Below are positions 8,791-17,224 of a stretch of DNA of 64,000 bases, one piece after another. This DNA comes from Desulfolinea sp050305405 (lineage in GTDB: Bacteria > Chloroflexota > Anaerolineae > Anaerolineales > Villigracilaceae). The DNA lies in NCBI GenBank assembly GCA_050305405.1, contig JBNLFG010000001.1, positions 248,001-312,000 of the forward strand, in the 5' to 3' direction. Each line of letters begins with the position of its first letter. The first letter of the stretch is position 1. The notes under the pieces were generated by a model. It ran no database searches. It was not told the origin of the DNA and saw nothing but the letters and a program-made list of their open reading frames with translations. The position numbers and the translations under genes are program-made.

Positions 8791-11019
8791 CTACTGGTTT
8801 GCTTGAGTTTGCCTATGAATTTTACGAACATCCTCGACAATCTTCAAGAAAAACTTAACGACCCGTGGGTCAAAATGCTTGCCGCTTTGCTCTTGGATGT
8901 AAGCAATAACCCTATCTTCCGGCCAAGCTTTGCGGTAAGGACGATCAGAAGTCAACGCATCCCAGACATCAACGACCGCGAAGATACGCGCGGAAAAAGG
9001 AATCTCCTCCCCCTTCAACCCTCGTGGATAGCCACTTCCATCCCATTTTTCATGATGACAATAGGGGATATCCAGTGCAGGTTGCAAGAACTCTATCGGC
9101 GAAAGCATTTTTAATGCATAGTCTGGATGCATATACATCAAATTCCGCTCTTCGCGGGTAAGAGGGCCGGGTTTGAGTAAAATAGTATCCGAAATAGCCA
9201 TTTTCCCAATATCATGCACCAATGCTCCCCGCCGCAAATGTTCTAATTCGCTATTAGGCATACCCAGGGCAAGGGCGAGTTTCAAAGCCAATTTCACAAC
9301 GCGTTGTGTATGCCCCAAGGTTTCTTTATCACGCAGTTCCAATGCGCGTGCCCATCCTTCCAAAGTGGCATGGTAAGCCGAAATCAACTCGTTATTTGCG
9401 CCTTGCAAATCTTCAAAGAGAGAAATATTATCAATGCCAATCGCCGTCTGAACTGCCAAGGTTTCCAAAAAAGAAAACCATTCTGAATCCGGCTCAAAAG
9501 GGGATAGATGGAAAATCTCCAGCACACCTTTAACCAGCCCCTTTGCAATGAGCGGTATGCCGAAATAGGTTTCAAAACCATTGTCCATGAGAAGACGAAG
9601 GCGGGGTGATACATTTTTATGTTCTTGCAAGCCAGAAACATGGATGATCCGTTGTTCCATCACCGCGCGTCCGGCGTACTCTTCATCCAGGCCTACGCTC
9701 GGGAGTTGAAGCACATTTATGTCAAATCCATGGCTTGCAGCGTACTCAAGCTCAAGCTTTTGCTGATCGTAGAGCAAAATGGCAGCCGCATCCACTTTTA
9801 GTTGGGTCGTCACATGGTCGAGAACCGTGTCCAGAACATTCCCCATCCCCTTACCGGAAGTGATGGAAATATCGATTTTATGCAAAGCGTTCAGGCGTTG
9901 GAATTGTCGCTGGATTGTCGTTTCAGCCTGTTTGCGCTCCGTAATATCAGAAAGCACCATGTAAACGCGCTTTGAGGGTGTATCATACTTTTGCCCAGGG
10001 TAACTGCTTTGGTAAAGCCAACGCAGCTCCCCATCTGGTCGGTAGATGCGAAACTCCAAGTCCACAGTACTCATATCTCCACGTTCTCGAGCCTGCGTCG
10101 ATATCCGGCTTGCCTCCTGTAAGGCAGGAAGATCGTCCGGGTGAATCAATTTTTGCACAATTTCTGTTACGCCTTGGTCGGCTAATACATCCATTGATAT
10201 ACCAAGTATTTTGGATGTAGCCGGGTTAAAATAGGCAACTTTTTTATCCACCCAATTATAAATAATCAATGCATCGCGAAAGCTCTCTGCCAATCGCCGG
10301 AATCTTCTTTCGCTTCTGAGCAGTTCCCGTTCTACTCTTTTACGTTCGGTGAGGTTGAGGAAGGTTTCAACCAGGTATTCGTCACCACTCAAATTAATCA
10401 GCGTAGCTGTTTTAAGAATTGGCACTGTCGTCCCATCAACCCTTTGAAGTTCCCGTTCTGTATCGTCCAAAGGTTGTTTTAGGTCAGTGATTGGGCATTC
10501 CCCCCCATACTGAGAGCAGACGAACATAAAGCATGACTGACCAATCAATTGCTCGCGCGGTAAACCAATAAGGTCAGCTGCATACTGATTAATATCTACA
10601 AGTGTATGTGTTTTAGCATCCACAAGCATCCCCCCAAAAAGCGCCGAACCTAGAACTGTCTCTAGCTTCGTTGTAGATTCCCGTTCCCACTCCACAAGAC
10701 TGCTGACAACCGATGCTACGACATTAAAAAAGATGATCTGAAATAGCACTCGCTGCACAAGGGGGGAATTAAGAACATCAGGCTGACCAACTGCCAAAGA
10801 AGCGCTGACAAGACTTGCTAGTAATGCTACCAATAACCCAAAGCCTCGTCCGTATAAAAAGGCTGCCGCCAAAATAGGGACGAACAAGGAATAAGCTATC
10901 ATTTCAGTAAGAGGTCCTGGAGCAGAGCGGTTTGATAGAATCCCCACTCCCGCTGCTCCAAGCCAAAGCAAAACCCCTGTAATAATCAGCCCTTTATATT
11001 TATCCTGGCTATTTACCAT
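8791..11019 (-). CDS. Membrane PAS-PAS-GAF-HD-GYP signalling phosphodiesterase
   Basis: A 742-residue sensor that should hydrolyse cyclic di-GMP. Four hydrophobic segments occupy roughly residues 8-95. Two PAS domains follow (about 120-225, containing the cysteine-bearing FVCSQYGGECPI stretch, and 235-360), then a GAF domain (about 380-540) and an HD-GYP domain (about 550-735). Catalytic motifs are intact: HDIGK, then HHEKWDGSGYP. The start at 11019 is chosen because ATGGTAA there overlaps the stop of the upstream membrane-protein gene, giving translational coupling; an in-frame ATG at 11046 would give 9 more residues. The two proteins probably form one sensory unit. Confidence 0.9.
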   Translation of the reverse strand: MVNSQDKYKGLIITGVLLWLGAAGVGILSNRSAPGPLTEMIAYSLFVPILAAAFLYGRGFGLLVALLASLVSASLAVGQPDVLNSPLVQRVLFQIIFFNVVASVVSSLVEWERESTTKLETVLGSALFGGMLVDAKTHTLVDINQYAADLIGLPREQLIGQSCFMFVCSQYGGECPITDLKQPLDDTERELQRVDGTTVPILKTATLINLSGDEYLVETFLNLTERKRVERELLRSERRFRRLAESFRDALIIYNWVDKKVAYFNPATSKILGISMDVLADQGVTEIVQKLIHPDDLPALQEASRISTQARERGDMSTVDLEFRIYRPDGELRWLYQSSYPGQKYDTPSKRVYMVLSDITERKQAETTIQRQFQRLNALHKIDISITSGKGMGNVLDTVLDHVTTQLKVDAAAILLYDQQKLELEYAASHGFDINVLQLPSVGLDEEYAGRAVMEQRIIHVSGLQEHKNVSPRLRLLMDNGFETYFGIPLIAKGLVKGVLEIFHLSPFEPDSEWFSFLETLAVQTAIGIDNISLFEDLQGANNELISAYHATLEGWARALELRDKETLGHTQRVVKLALKLALALGMPNSELEHLRRGALVHDIGKMAISDTILLKPGPLTREERNLMYMHPDYALKMLSPIEFLQPALDIPYCHHEKWDGSGYPRGLKGEEIPFSARIFAVVDVWDALTSDRPYRKAWPEDRVIAYIQEQSGKHFDPRVVKFFLKIVEDVRKIHRQTQANQ

Positions 11020-11516
11020 CGCTCTGTTTGGTACAACCAGCGCCAAAGAAGTTCAATAATTAGCAGAACAGCAATGATATCAATAACCGATTCTGTTACC
11101 AGCCCCAGAATGGTTACACCAATTCGATCTGAAGGAATGTCTAACATGCCCATACGCAACAAAACCAAGATATTCATAGTATGAGCAATAAATATCGTTG
11201 CAGCTGAAAAAAAATGAAGACGGCGTTTTCTGCCAATCCAACCCGCCAGTGCGCCAGCAAGCGCTAGCGAATAAACACCTGTAATATAGAATTTATCAGC
11301 CTGCAACAAAGCAGCCAATAATATTCCCGTGCTTCCTACTATCAGGCCGCTAAACGGACCAAAGAAGTAACCCGCTAAAATAGGCAGAATCATATTTAAA
11401 CTAATAATAGCGCCAGGCACCATTGGGTTCGGAATATACTGAACTAACGAAGCAAGAACTGGAAAAAGTAGGGTAAAGACAAGAATGCCGAGAAGTTGAA
11501 TTCTATTGGGTTTCAT
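11013..11516 (-). CDS. Small polytopic membrane protein coupled to the HD-GYP sensor
   Basis: A 167-residue protein with five or six hydrophobic helices and few polar residues. The layout, with a PGAIISLNMILPILAGYFFGP stretch and glycine-rich helices, recalls ECF-type S components or 5TM-type sensor input modules, but the similarity is weak and I would not name a substrate. It overlaps the downstream HD-GYP gene by 7 bases (ATGGTAA), so the two are made together. A role as a membrane partner or ligand-binding input for that sensor is an inference from this coupling only. Confidence 0.7.
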   Translation of the reverse strand: MKPNRIQLLGILVFTLLFPVLASLVQYIPNPMVPGAIISLNMILPILAGYFFGPFSGLIVGSTGILLAALLQADKFYITGVYSLALAGALAGWIGRKRRLHFFSAATIFIAHTMNILVLLRMGMLDIPSDRIGVTILGLVTESVIDIIAVLLIIELLWRWLYQTERW

Positions 11517-11646
11517 AAATCTATTTCCACACAGGAAGAAAGAAGCTATGAAATTATTATACTTGAGAAAGATGCGGCAACGCGCACAAACAGAGATGGG
11601 AAACTGTAATCATCAGGTAAAAAAGACTTTTTAGCCCTCTCTAAGG

Positions 11647-11652
11647 TACAAT
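11647..11652 (+). promoter_or_regulatory. -10 element just before the THUMP methyltransferase start
   Basis: TACAAT ends 8 bases before the ATG at 11661. No ribosome binding site is present between them, consistent with a leaderless message. The 140-base gap also separates this gene from a divergent one. Confidence 0.45.
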
Positions 11653-11660
11653 ACCCTCCT

Positions 11661-12797
11661 ATGGACAAGATTACCCTAATTGCCACCACCACCTTCGGAT
11701 TGGAAGCTATTGTAAAACGCGAATTACAAGCCTTAGGCTTCCAAAGCCTACGCGTATCGGACGGAAAAGTTGAATTCGATGCTGTCCTCAAAGATATTCC
11801 CACTGTCAACTTATGGCTGCGATCCGCTGACCGTGTACTGGTCAAAATGGGCGAATTCGAAGCCAAAGATTTCGACACCCTTTTCGAGAGCACCAAAGTC
11901 CTTCCCTGGGATGGCTGGATCCACGAGGACGGTGAATTTCCCGTTAACGGTGTATCGGTCAAATCGCAACTAGAGAGTGTGCCCGCCTGTCAATCCATTG
12001 TAAAAAAAGCCATCGTCGAAAAGCTAAGTGAAGAATATGGCACAAAATGGCTGCCAGAGACCGGCGCGGTCTTTCCGATCAAGGTTTCTATCCATAAAGA
12101 TATTGCAACACTCACGCTCGACACATCCGGTTCGGGGCTGACGAGGCGCGGATATCGCATCCATGCCGGGATGGCACCACTCAAAGAGACGCTGGCGGCA
12201 GCGCTCGTGCAACTCAGTTTTTGGAATAAGGAACGCCTACTCATTGACCCCATGTGCGGGTCAGGAACAATTCTGATCGAAGCGGCAATGATCGGGCGGA
12301 ATATTGCTCCGGGATTAAATCGTTCGTTCGCAGCCGAAGATTGGGAGCGTATCCCGTTCGTTGCGTGGGAACAAGCCCGAAGCGAGGCGCGATCCGTTAT
12401 TCGACCCGATATTGAATTGCAGCTTTTCGGCTACGATGCTGACGAAGAGATGATCTTCGCATCCAAATCCAACGCGAAAGCAGCGGGCGTGGCGAAAGAC
12501 ATCCAGTTTGAAAAGAAGGATATCCGTGATCTGTGGATCGATCAGGAGCACGGCATTTTGATCTCCAATTTCCCGTATGGCGTGAAGATGGGCGATTATC
12601 GGGAGTTGAATAATATTTATATTTCTTTCCACAAGACTTTTCGCAAGAAGCTGGGCTGGTCGATTTATGTACTGACCGCTGATAAGAAATTTCCCGATTA
12701 TTTCAAACGGGCGCAGCCAAGCCGTGTGCGAAAGCTCTTCAACGGGGCGATTGAGGTGAAGTATTACCAGTATTTTGGCGAAAGACCAAAAAACTAA
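11661..12797 (+). CDS. THUMP-domain class I RNA methyltransferase (RlmL/Trm14-like)
   Basis: A 378-residue SAM-dependent methyltransferase predicted to make N2-methylguanine or a related base in rRNA or tRNA. A THUMP RNA-binding domain covers about residues 1-155. The Rossmann methyltransferase domain follows, with DPMCGSGTILIEAAM as SAM motif I near residue 196. The catalytic motif near residue 298 is NFPYG, where RlmL-type enzymes usually have NPPYG. Length fits the stand-alone RlmL N-terminal half or Trm14. It starts 8 bases after a TACAAT box. Target RNA cannot be told from sequence. Confidence 0.87.
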   Translation: MDKITLIATTTFGLEAIVKRELQALGFQSLRVSDGKVEFDAVLKDIPTVNLWLRSADRVLVKMGEFEAKDFDTLFESTKVLPWDGWIHEDGEFPVNGVSVKSQLESVPACQSIVKKAIVEKLSEEYGTKWLPETGAVFPIKVSIHKDIATLTLDTSGSGLTRRGYRIHAGMAPLKETLAAALVQLSFWNKERLLIDPMCGSGTILIEAAMIGRNIAPGLNRSFAAEDWERIPFVAWEQARSEARSVIRPDIELQLFGYDADEEMIFASKSNAKAAGVAKDIQFEKKDIRDLWIDQEHGILISNFPYGVKMGDYRELNNIYISFHKTFRKKLGWSIYVLTADKKFPDYFKRAQPSRVRKLFNGAIEVKYYQYFGERPKN

Positions 12798-12861
12798 AAC
12801 GAAACACGAATAATTTCATATTTGCGAAGTTCGCTGACTTGCTTTTCGCGTTAAAACTAAG

Positions 12862-13479
12862 ATGAAGATAACCCTTGATGAAAAAAGTTTATCCGACGGT
12901 GTTGCTGCACTCTGCGAGATCGACAGCGACCTGAAAGAGGTCGTTCTGAGATTCGGTGAGCCGCCTTTATGGGCGCGTGAGCCAGACTTTGGGACCTTGC
13001 TGAAAATTATTTTGGAACAGCAGGTTTCACTGGCCTCGGCGCAAGCAACCTACGCCAAACTAAACAACGCAGTAGATGAAATCACCCCGCAAGCTTTTTT
13101 GAAGTTCAACGACACGGAGCTAAAAGGCTTTGGCTTCAGCCGCCAAAAGACACGCTATGGTCGGATATTATCTGAAGCAATTTTGAGCGGCGAATTCGAT
13201 CTTAACGCGCTCAAAACACTCGATGATGAAAACGTCCATCAAGAACTGACAAAGCTTACAGGCATCGGGCCGTGGACAGCCAATATCTATTTATTGATGG
13301 CACTGCGCCGACCAGATATATGGCCGCCCGGCGATATTGCTCTGGCAAAAGCTATGCAGCAAGTCAAAAAACTGGATACAAGACCAAATAACGATCAGCA
13401 ATTGAACATCGCTGAGGCATGGAAACCCTGGCGCTCAGTCGCCGCTCGCATTCTCTGGCATCATTATCTAAGCGTCTAA
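12862..13479 (+). CDS. DNA-3-methyladenine glycosylase II-like (AlkA family)
   Basis: A 205-residue HhH-GPD superfamily base-excision enzyme that would remove alkylated purines from DNA. The helix-hairpin-helix LTGIGPWTA is near residue 133. The catalytic aspartate lies in WPPGDIAL about 20 residues later. It lacks the N-terminal TBP-like domain of Escherichia coli AlkA, as in many short bacterial and yeast MAG1-type enzymes. There is no C-terminal iron-sulfur loop, arguing against Nth or MutY. The start at 12862 has no strong ribosome binding site. The gene precedes an ATP-grasp gene by 22 bases and may share its transcript. Confidence 0.88.
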   Translation: MKITLDEKSLSDGVAALCEIDSDLKEVVLRFGEPPLWAREPDFGTLLKIILEQQVSLASAQATYAKLNNAVDEITPQAFLKFNDTELKGFGFSRQKTRYGRILSEAILSGEFDLNALKTLDDENVHQELTKLTGIGPWTANIYLLMALRRPDIWPPGDIALAKAMQQVKKLDTRPNNDQQLNIAEAWKPWRSVAARILWHHYLSV

Positions 13480-13500
13480 ACACCCATTGCAGGAGCAAGC

Positions 13501-14676
13501 ATGATTTTCATCGATAAACCCTATGTTTCAGATTTCTTGAAAGAAACCAGCAAAAAATACAATCTCCCCATTGTGGATACGCGCATCGCCCGTGAATTCG
13601 ATTTGGCTGCTGACGACAACTTGGTGCCTGAAAAACAAGTGATTGCCCACCTACGCACCAACCCCGACGCCCGTATCTACACCACATCCGAGAATGCCAT
13701 CGGCTGGATCGCAGAGAATCTAGCATTCACAGACTTGCCCGAAAAGATCGAAGTCTTCAAAAACAAAGCCAAATTCCGCGAATTGATGCGCCCAATGCTG
13801 CCCGACTTCTATTTTCTGGAAGTCCCCTTCACCGAACTGGATACGCTCGATGTCAGCACCATCCCCCTGCCATTTATTATCAAACCAAATGTCGGCTTTT
13901 TCAGCATCGGTGTGCATAAAGTGAATAATGCCAATGATTGGCAGAAAGTCAAAGTTGCAATCCAAGCTGAAGTCACGGCACGGGACGATATATATCCTGA
14001 CGAAGTTTTAAATACAACCAGCTTCATCATCGAAGAGATGATCGAGGGTGAAGAATTTGCTTTCGACGCCTACTTTGACGAAAATGCCGAGCCTGTCATT
14101 CTCGACGTCTATCATCATCACTTCTCCTCCGCAGATGACGTCAGTGATCGCATTTACATCACATCAGCCGAGATCATCCGCGAGAATTTGGCTGACTTCA
14201 CCAACTGGCTCGGTGAAATTGGCAAGTTGGCTAACGTGCACAATTTCCCCGTCCATGTAGAGGTGCGCCGCACGGCTACGGGCGAGATCGTGCCCATTGA
14301 AGTCAATCCATTGCGCTTTGGCGGCTGGTGCACCACCGCTGATCTCAGCGCTGCGGCATATGATTTCAATCCCTACGTCTACTATTTTGAGAACAAACGC
14401 CCCAACTGGGATGAAATCTTCGCTACACGCGAGGGGTTGCTCTACGGTTTGATCGTTCTCGACAATTCCACTGGCTACAGCGCCGAAGAGATCAAGACCT
14501 TTGATTACGATGCCCTGCTGGCAACTTTTGAGCATCCGTTGGAGTTGCGCAAGCTGGACTACAAGAAATTCCCCGTTTTTGGATTTCTGTTCACGCAAAC
14601 GCTAGCAAAAAATTTTGGTGAGTTAGAACAAATTTTGAAATCGGATTTGCGGGAATATTGCAGCAGTATTTTTTAA
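13501..14676 (+). CDS. ATP-grasp domain protein
   Basis: A 391-residue protein of the ATP-grasp superfamily, which join a carboxylate to an amine or thiol through an acyl phosphate. The central region shows PFIIKPNVGFFSIGV (nucleotide-binding lysine near residue 127), an IIEEMIEGEEFAFDAYF strand-turn, and EVNPLRFGGW near residue 260, where the glutamate and asparagine should bind magnesium. Substrates are unknown. GGAG lies 7 bases upstream of the start. It ends convergently with mtaB and overlaps it by 4 bases. It might form a transcript with the upstream glycosylase gene, though no functional link is obvious. Confidence 0.82.
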   Translation: MIFIDKPYVSDFLKETSKKYNLPIVDTRIAREFDLAADDNLVPEKQVIAHLRTNPDARIYTTSENAIGWIAENLAFTDLPEKIEVFKNKAKFRELMRPMLPDFYFLEVPFTELDTLDVSTIPLPFIIKPNVGFFSIGVHKVNNANDWQKVKVAIQAEVTARDDIYPDEVLNTTSFIIEEMIEGEEFAFDAYFDENAEPVILDVYHHHFSSADDVSDRIYITSAEIIRENLADFTNWLGEIGKLANVHNFPVHVEVRRTATGEIVPIEVNPLRFGGWCTTADLSAAAYDFNPYVYYFENKRPNWDEIFATREGLLYGLIVLDNSTGYSAEEIKTFDYDALLATFEHPLELRKLDYKKFPVFGFLFTQTLAKNFGELEQILKSDLREYCSSIF

Positions 14677-15944
14677 AGAATTTCACCCAAAACTACATCC
14701 CCATCAACTTTCAACAATCTAACCTGATCAATCTGATTCCATCTCGGCTCGGATGCGACAGCCTGGACACGCAGATAATTCCCCGTCAACCCCTGCATTG
14801 TCCAGCCCGCGTCGCTCATGCTTTTATTTGATTCCCATAAAACGGACATTGTCTCGCCGATAAACTTCTCCCGATAACTGGCACCCATCTCAGCGAAGAC
14901 ATCTCGCAAAGCAGCATTGCGCGCCTTGCGCGTTGACTTATCGACCTGCCCCTTCATGCGCGCCGCGGGCGTTCCTTGACGCGGCGAGTAGGTGAAGATA
15001 TGCCCATCCGCAAAGCCGATCTGCTGTACATATTCGAGCGTCTCGTTGAACTCGGCTTCGGTCTCACCGGGGAAACCCGCGATGACATCCGTTGTGATGG
15101 CAACATCCGGCATTACGTCGCGGGCAGCGGAAACTAAGACACGGAATTCTTCTCGGGTGGTATTACGGCGCATCCTGCGTAAGACCGAGTCACTACCTGC
15201 CTGCAAAGGCAGGTGGAGATGGCGCATCAGGCGCGGGTCACGCCAGAGTTCGAAAAGTTCGGGTTCCAACTCCCACGGCTCGAGGGAGGAGAGCCGCAAT
15301 CGGGGAGTGGATGTTTCATCCAAAATGGCACGAATCAAGACCGAGATTTGGGAGTATCCCTTGTCTTCTTGTTCCCGCCACGAGCCAAGATGCACCCCCG
15401 TCAAAACGATTTCCTGCGCCCCGCCACCCAACGCAGATTGGACATCAGCGAGAATATTCTTGATCGAGCGGGAATGCCCTGCTCCGCGCGCAACAGTCGT
15501 GATGCAGAAGGTGCATTCGTTGTCACAGCCATCCTGCACCTTGATGAAAGCGCGCGTACGCGAACGCAGCCCCGGCAAAGGAACACGCTCCAGGGGCTCA
15601 AGGTCGAAGGTTTCAGGTTGCAGGTTTAAAAGGTCAGGAACGAGGGTTTCTTTTTGGGTGTTGAGCACCACTTTATTTGATAGTTCGGCAGCTTTTTCGG
15701 GCTCCATCGTTACCCAACATCCAGTGGCAACGATCTCGTCCACGCCCGCGCGTTTGGCACGCCGAATCACTTTACGGGAATCAGCCGCAGCCTGCGATGT
15801 GACCGTGCAAGTATTGACGACCGCCAAATCCGCACTTTTAGCTTCGCCAACGATCTCATGTCCCGCTGCGCGAAATTGACGGGCAATACGCTCGATTTCT
15901 GCCTGATTAAGTCGGCAGCCAATGGAATCAAGGAAGATTTTCAT
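14673..15944 (-). CDS. mtaB: tRNA threonylcarbamoyladenosine methylthiotransferase MtaB
   Basis: A 423-residue radical-SAM methylthiotransferase that adds a methylthio group to t6A37 of tRNAs reading ANN codons. The N-terminal UPF0004 domain starts IGCRLNQAE and has the further cysteines in NTCTVT and ATGCWV that bind the auxiliary cluster. The radical-SAM motif CDNECTFC is near residue 140. A TRAM-like tail ends the protein. RlnQ in GCRLNQ is typical of MtaB rather than MiaB or RimO. A short stretch at about residues 100-117 is encoded by what looks like a dispersed repeat (see separate entry). The start at 15944 lies 8 bases after a TAAAAT box. Confidence 0.92.
   Translation of the reverse strand: MKIFLDSIGCRLNQAEIERIARQFRAAGHEIVGEAKSADLAVVNTCTVTSQAAADSRKVIRRAKRAGVDEIVATGCWVTMEPEKAAELSNKVVLNTQKETLVPDLLNLQPETFDLEPLERVPLPGLRSRTRAFIKVQDGCDNECTFCITTVARGAGHSRSIKNILADVQSALGGGAQEIVLTGVHLGSWREQEDKGYSQISVLIRAILDETSTPRLRLSSLEPWELEPELFELWRDPRLMRHLHLPLQAGSDSVLRRMRRNTTREEFRVLVSAARDVMPDVAITTDVIAGFPGETEAEFNETLEYVQQIGFADGHIFTYSPRQGTPAARMKGQVDKSTRKARNAALRDVFAEMGASYREKFIGETMSVLWESNKSMSDAGWTMQGLTGNYLRVQAVASEPRWNQIDQVRLLKVDGDVVLGEIL
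15594..15645 (-). repeat. Low-complexity repeat-like segment inside mtaB
   Basis: On the minus strand the DNA alternates AACCTGCAACCTGAAACC-type units, a form often found in spacers between genes. Here it encodes LLNLQPETFDLEPLER in frame, in the linker between the UPF0004 and radical-SAM domains. It is likely a tolerated insertion. The same style of DNA occurs at 46465-46500 inside the YqeC-MocA gene. Confidence 0.4.
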
Positions 15945-15952
15945 AGGGGCTG

Positions 15953-15958
15953 ATTTTA
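15953..15958 (-). promoter_or_regulatory. -10 element just before mtaB
   Basis: TAAAAT on the minus strand, with 8 bases between it and the mtaB ATG at 15944. No Shine-Dalgarno sequence is present between. Confidence 0.4.
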
Positions 15959-16021
15959 TCGCATTTTATAGAACGGGGAGAAAGAGAATTTGTAAATTTG
16001 CGTGAAAGCAGCCGCCCAATA

Positions 16022-16555
16022 TCAACGGATAAAAGATATACTTTTTTCTAAGGCTTTATCAAGCATTGCTTCAGCTTCATCCATATCAACATCTAAAGCA
16101 ATAATCATCTCACGCAGGAGTTGCCCCTTAAGCTTATCCAATCTGCGACTATCAAATATGGTCAATTTCACATCTTCATGTGAACCACGTGCATACAAAT
16201 CACGAATAACCGCCCCTTTTGTGTAAATATCTGCTTCACTTAATTCTTCGGCAATATATGCATTTCGAGATTTGTAATTCTTCGGTAAAGGTTCCGGCGC
16301 TTGGCTAATTAGGCTCAACGTTTTTTCAATCTTAGAACGTGGCGAAATAAAACGAATATAATCCGGTTTTTTATTGATCGGAAGCCAATATGTTGCGCCC
16401 TTTTGTGTTTTCACCCGAAAATATTTTCTTTCCTTGCCGCCAAGTTTCTTTTTATCAATTGCCCTAATCTCCCCAACACCGTATCGCTGATGAACAATCC
16501 AATCGCCTTTTTGTAAACTTTCCGCATCCTGCAAACTCATTTCTTCGCTACGCAT
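16022..16555 (-). CDS. CarD-like transcription regulator
   Basis: A 177-residue protein with an N-terminal CarD/CdnL/TRCF RNA-polymerase-interacting domain: LQKGDWIVHQRYGVGEI near residue 12, then a strand-rich part to about residue 85. The C-terminal half is helical, as in CarD/CdnL, which bind the polymerase beta subunit and stabilise open promoter complexes. The start is set at 16555 because AAAGGA lies 5 bases before that ATG. A longer frame to 16729 would overlap the rpsU gene upstream in another phase and is rejected. It sits 74 bases after rpsU in the same direction and probably shares its transcript. Confidence 0.85.
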   Translation of the reverse strand: MRSEEMSLQDAESLQKGDWIVHQRYGVGEIRAIDKKKLGGKERKYFRVKTQKGATYWLPINKKPDYIRFISPRSKIEKTLSLISQAPEPLPKNYKSRNAYIAEELSEADIYTKGAVIRDLYARGSHEDVKLTIFDSRRLDKLKGQLLREMIIALDVDMDEAEAMLDKALEKSISFIR

Positions 16556-16629
16556 ATACATCCTTTCATATTTTTTACGTTTAGACTTGGTTACGAGATT
16601 AACGTTAAATGCTCTAACTTGAGACGCAC

Positions 16630-16836
16630 TCACCAGCCTCTTTCTCTGCGCTTCATATTTTTTCGCTTTAAACGTCGTATCGTTTTCTTCTTTTCTATCC
16701 TGCGCTGCTCGCGCTTGGAAATAAACCAACGCCTCTTTCGCACTTCCCCCAGCTTACCGCTCCTCATCACAACTTTCCTAAAACGCCGTAACAACTTCTC
16801 CTGCGATTCTCCGTTTTTCAAAACTACTTTAGACAA
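16630..16836 (-). CDS. rpsU: 30S ribosomal protein S21
   Basis: A 68-residue, strongly basic protein recognised as bS21: LLRRFRKVVMRSGKLGEVRK near residue 15 and a C-terminal arginine/lysine-rich helix. S21 joins the small subunit near the anti-Shine-Dalgarno region. The start codon is TTG at 16836, identified by a perfect AAGGAGG eight bases upstream. It lies first in a probable operon with the CarD-like gene. The leader is long (about 240 bases from the likely promoter) and contains inverted repeats. Confidence 0.93.
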   Translation of the reverse strand: MSKVVLKNGESQEKLLRRFRKVVMRSGKLGEVRKRRWFISKREQRRIEKKKTIRRLKRKNMKRRERGW

Positions 16837-17082
16837 AACAAAAACCTCCTTTTCAAAATTTTCTTAAAATTTCTCTTATCCATTAGAAGAAAGATGTATC
16901 GTTAAATACAAAAAGATTTGGCTAAACTACACCAAATCCCAAGAAGTTCTTCCGATAAACAAACTCTGCGTTTATTCTAGTCAACTCCCCCGAGCGACAT
17001 ATCTATTTTCGCCTTTCTTTCAATTTCAAGTTGATGACTAGCTTCTTAGAATTCTCCTAAAGATAATGAGTGATCTTGTTCT
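16837..17082 (-). promoter_or_regulatory. Long structured leader of rpsU
   Basis: Between the probable promoter and the rpsU TTG lie about 240 bases without an open frame. It has a 7-bp hairpin (GATTTGG at 16915-16921 with CCAAATC at 16932-16938) and a longer imperfect stem (CTAGTCAAC at 16977-16985 with GTTGATGACTAG at 17030-17041). Ribosomal-protein leaders often bind their product to repress translation; that is an inference here. Confidence 0.4.
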
Positions 17083-17091
17083 ATTATAGCA
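17083..17091 (-). promoter_or_regulatory. Extended -10 promoter of rpsU-carD
   Basis: Minus-strand TGCTATAAT (17091-17083) is an extended -10 element. No -35 box at normal spacing is needed with this type. The next 240 bases lead to rpsU. Confidence 0.5.
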
Positions 17092-17176
17092 CATCACATT
17101 TTCAACTAATTTGAGCGGATAAAGGCATCAAAAATAGAACACGGATTGCACGAATTTGGCAGATTTTATTTAAAGA

Positions 17177-17204
17177 GCAGGAGCGACCTGCGGGTCGCCC
17201 CTGC
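17177..17204 (-). terminator. Terminator of the CrtI-like gene
   Basis: A 12-bp stem (17177-17188 with 17193-17204, one G-U pair in the minus-strand transcript, 4-base loop) is followed by TCTTTAAAT on the minus strand. It lies 20 bases after the stop at 17225. Confidence 0.75.
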
Positions 17205-17224
17205 ATGTGTTTGAGAACATCTTC

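Noticed and set aside
16022..16729. CarD-like gene starting at 16729 with a 58-residue basic extension
   Set aside because: The extension is an out-of-phase reading of the rpsU gene, which has a strong ribosome site and clear S21 sequence. The start at 16555 has its own AAAGGA.
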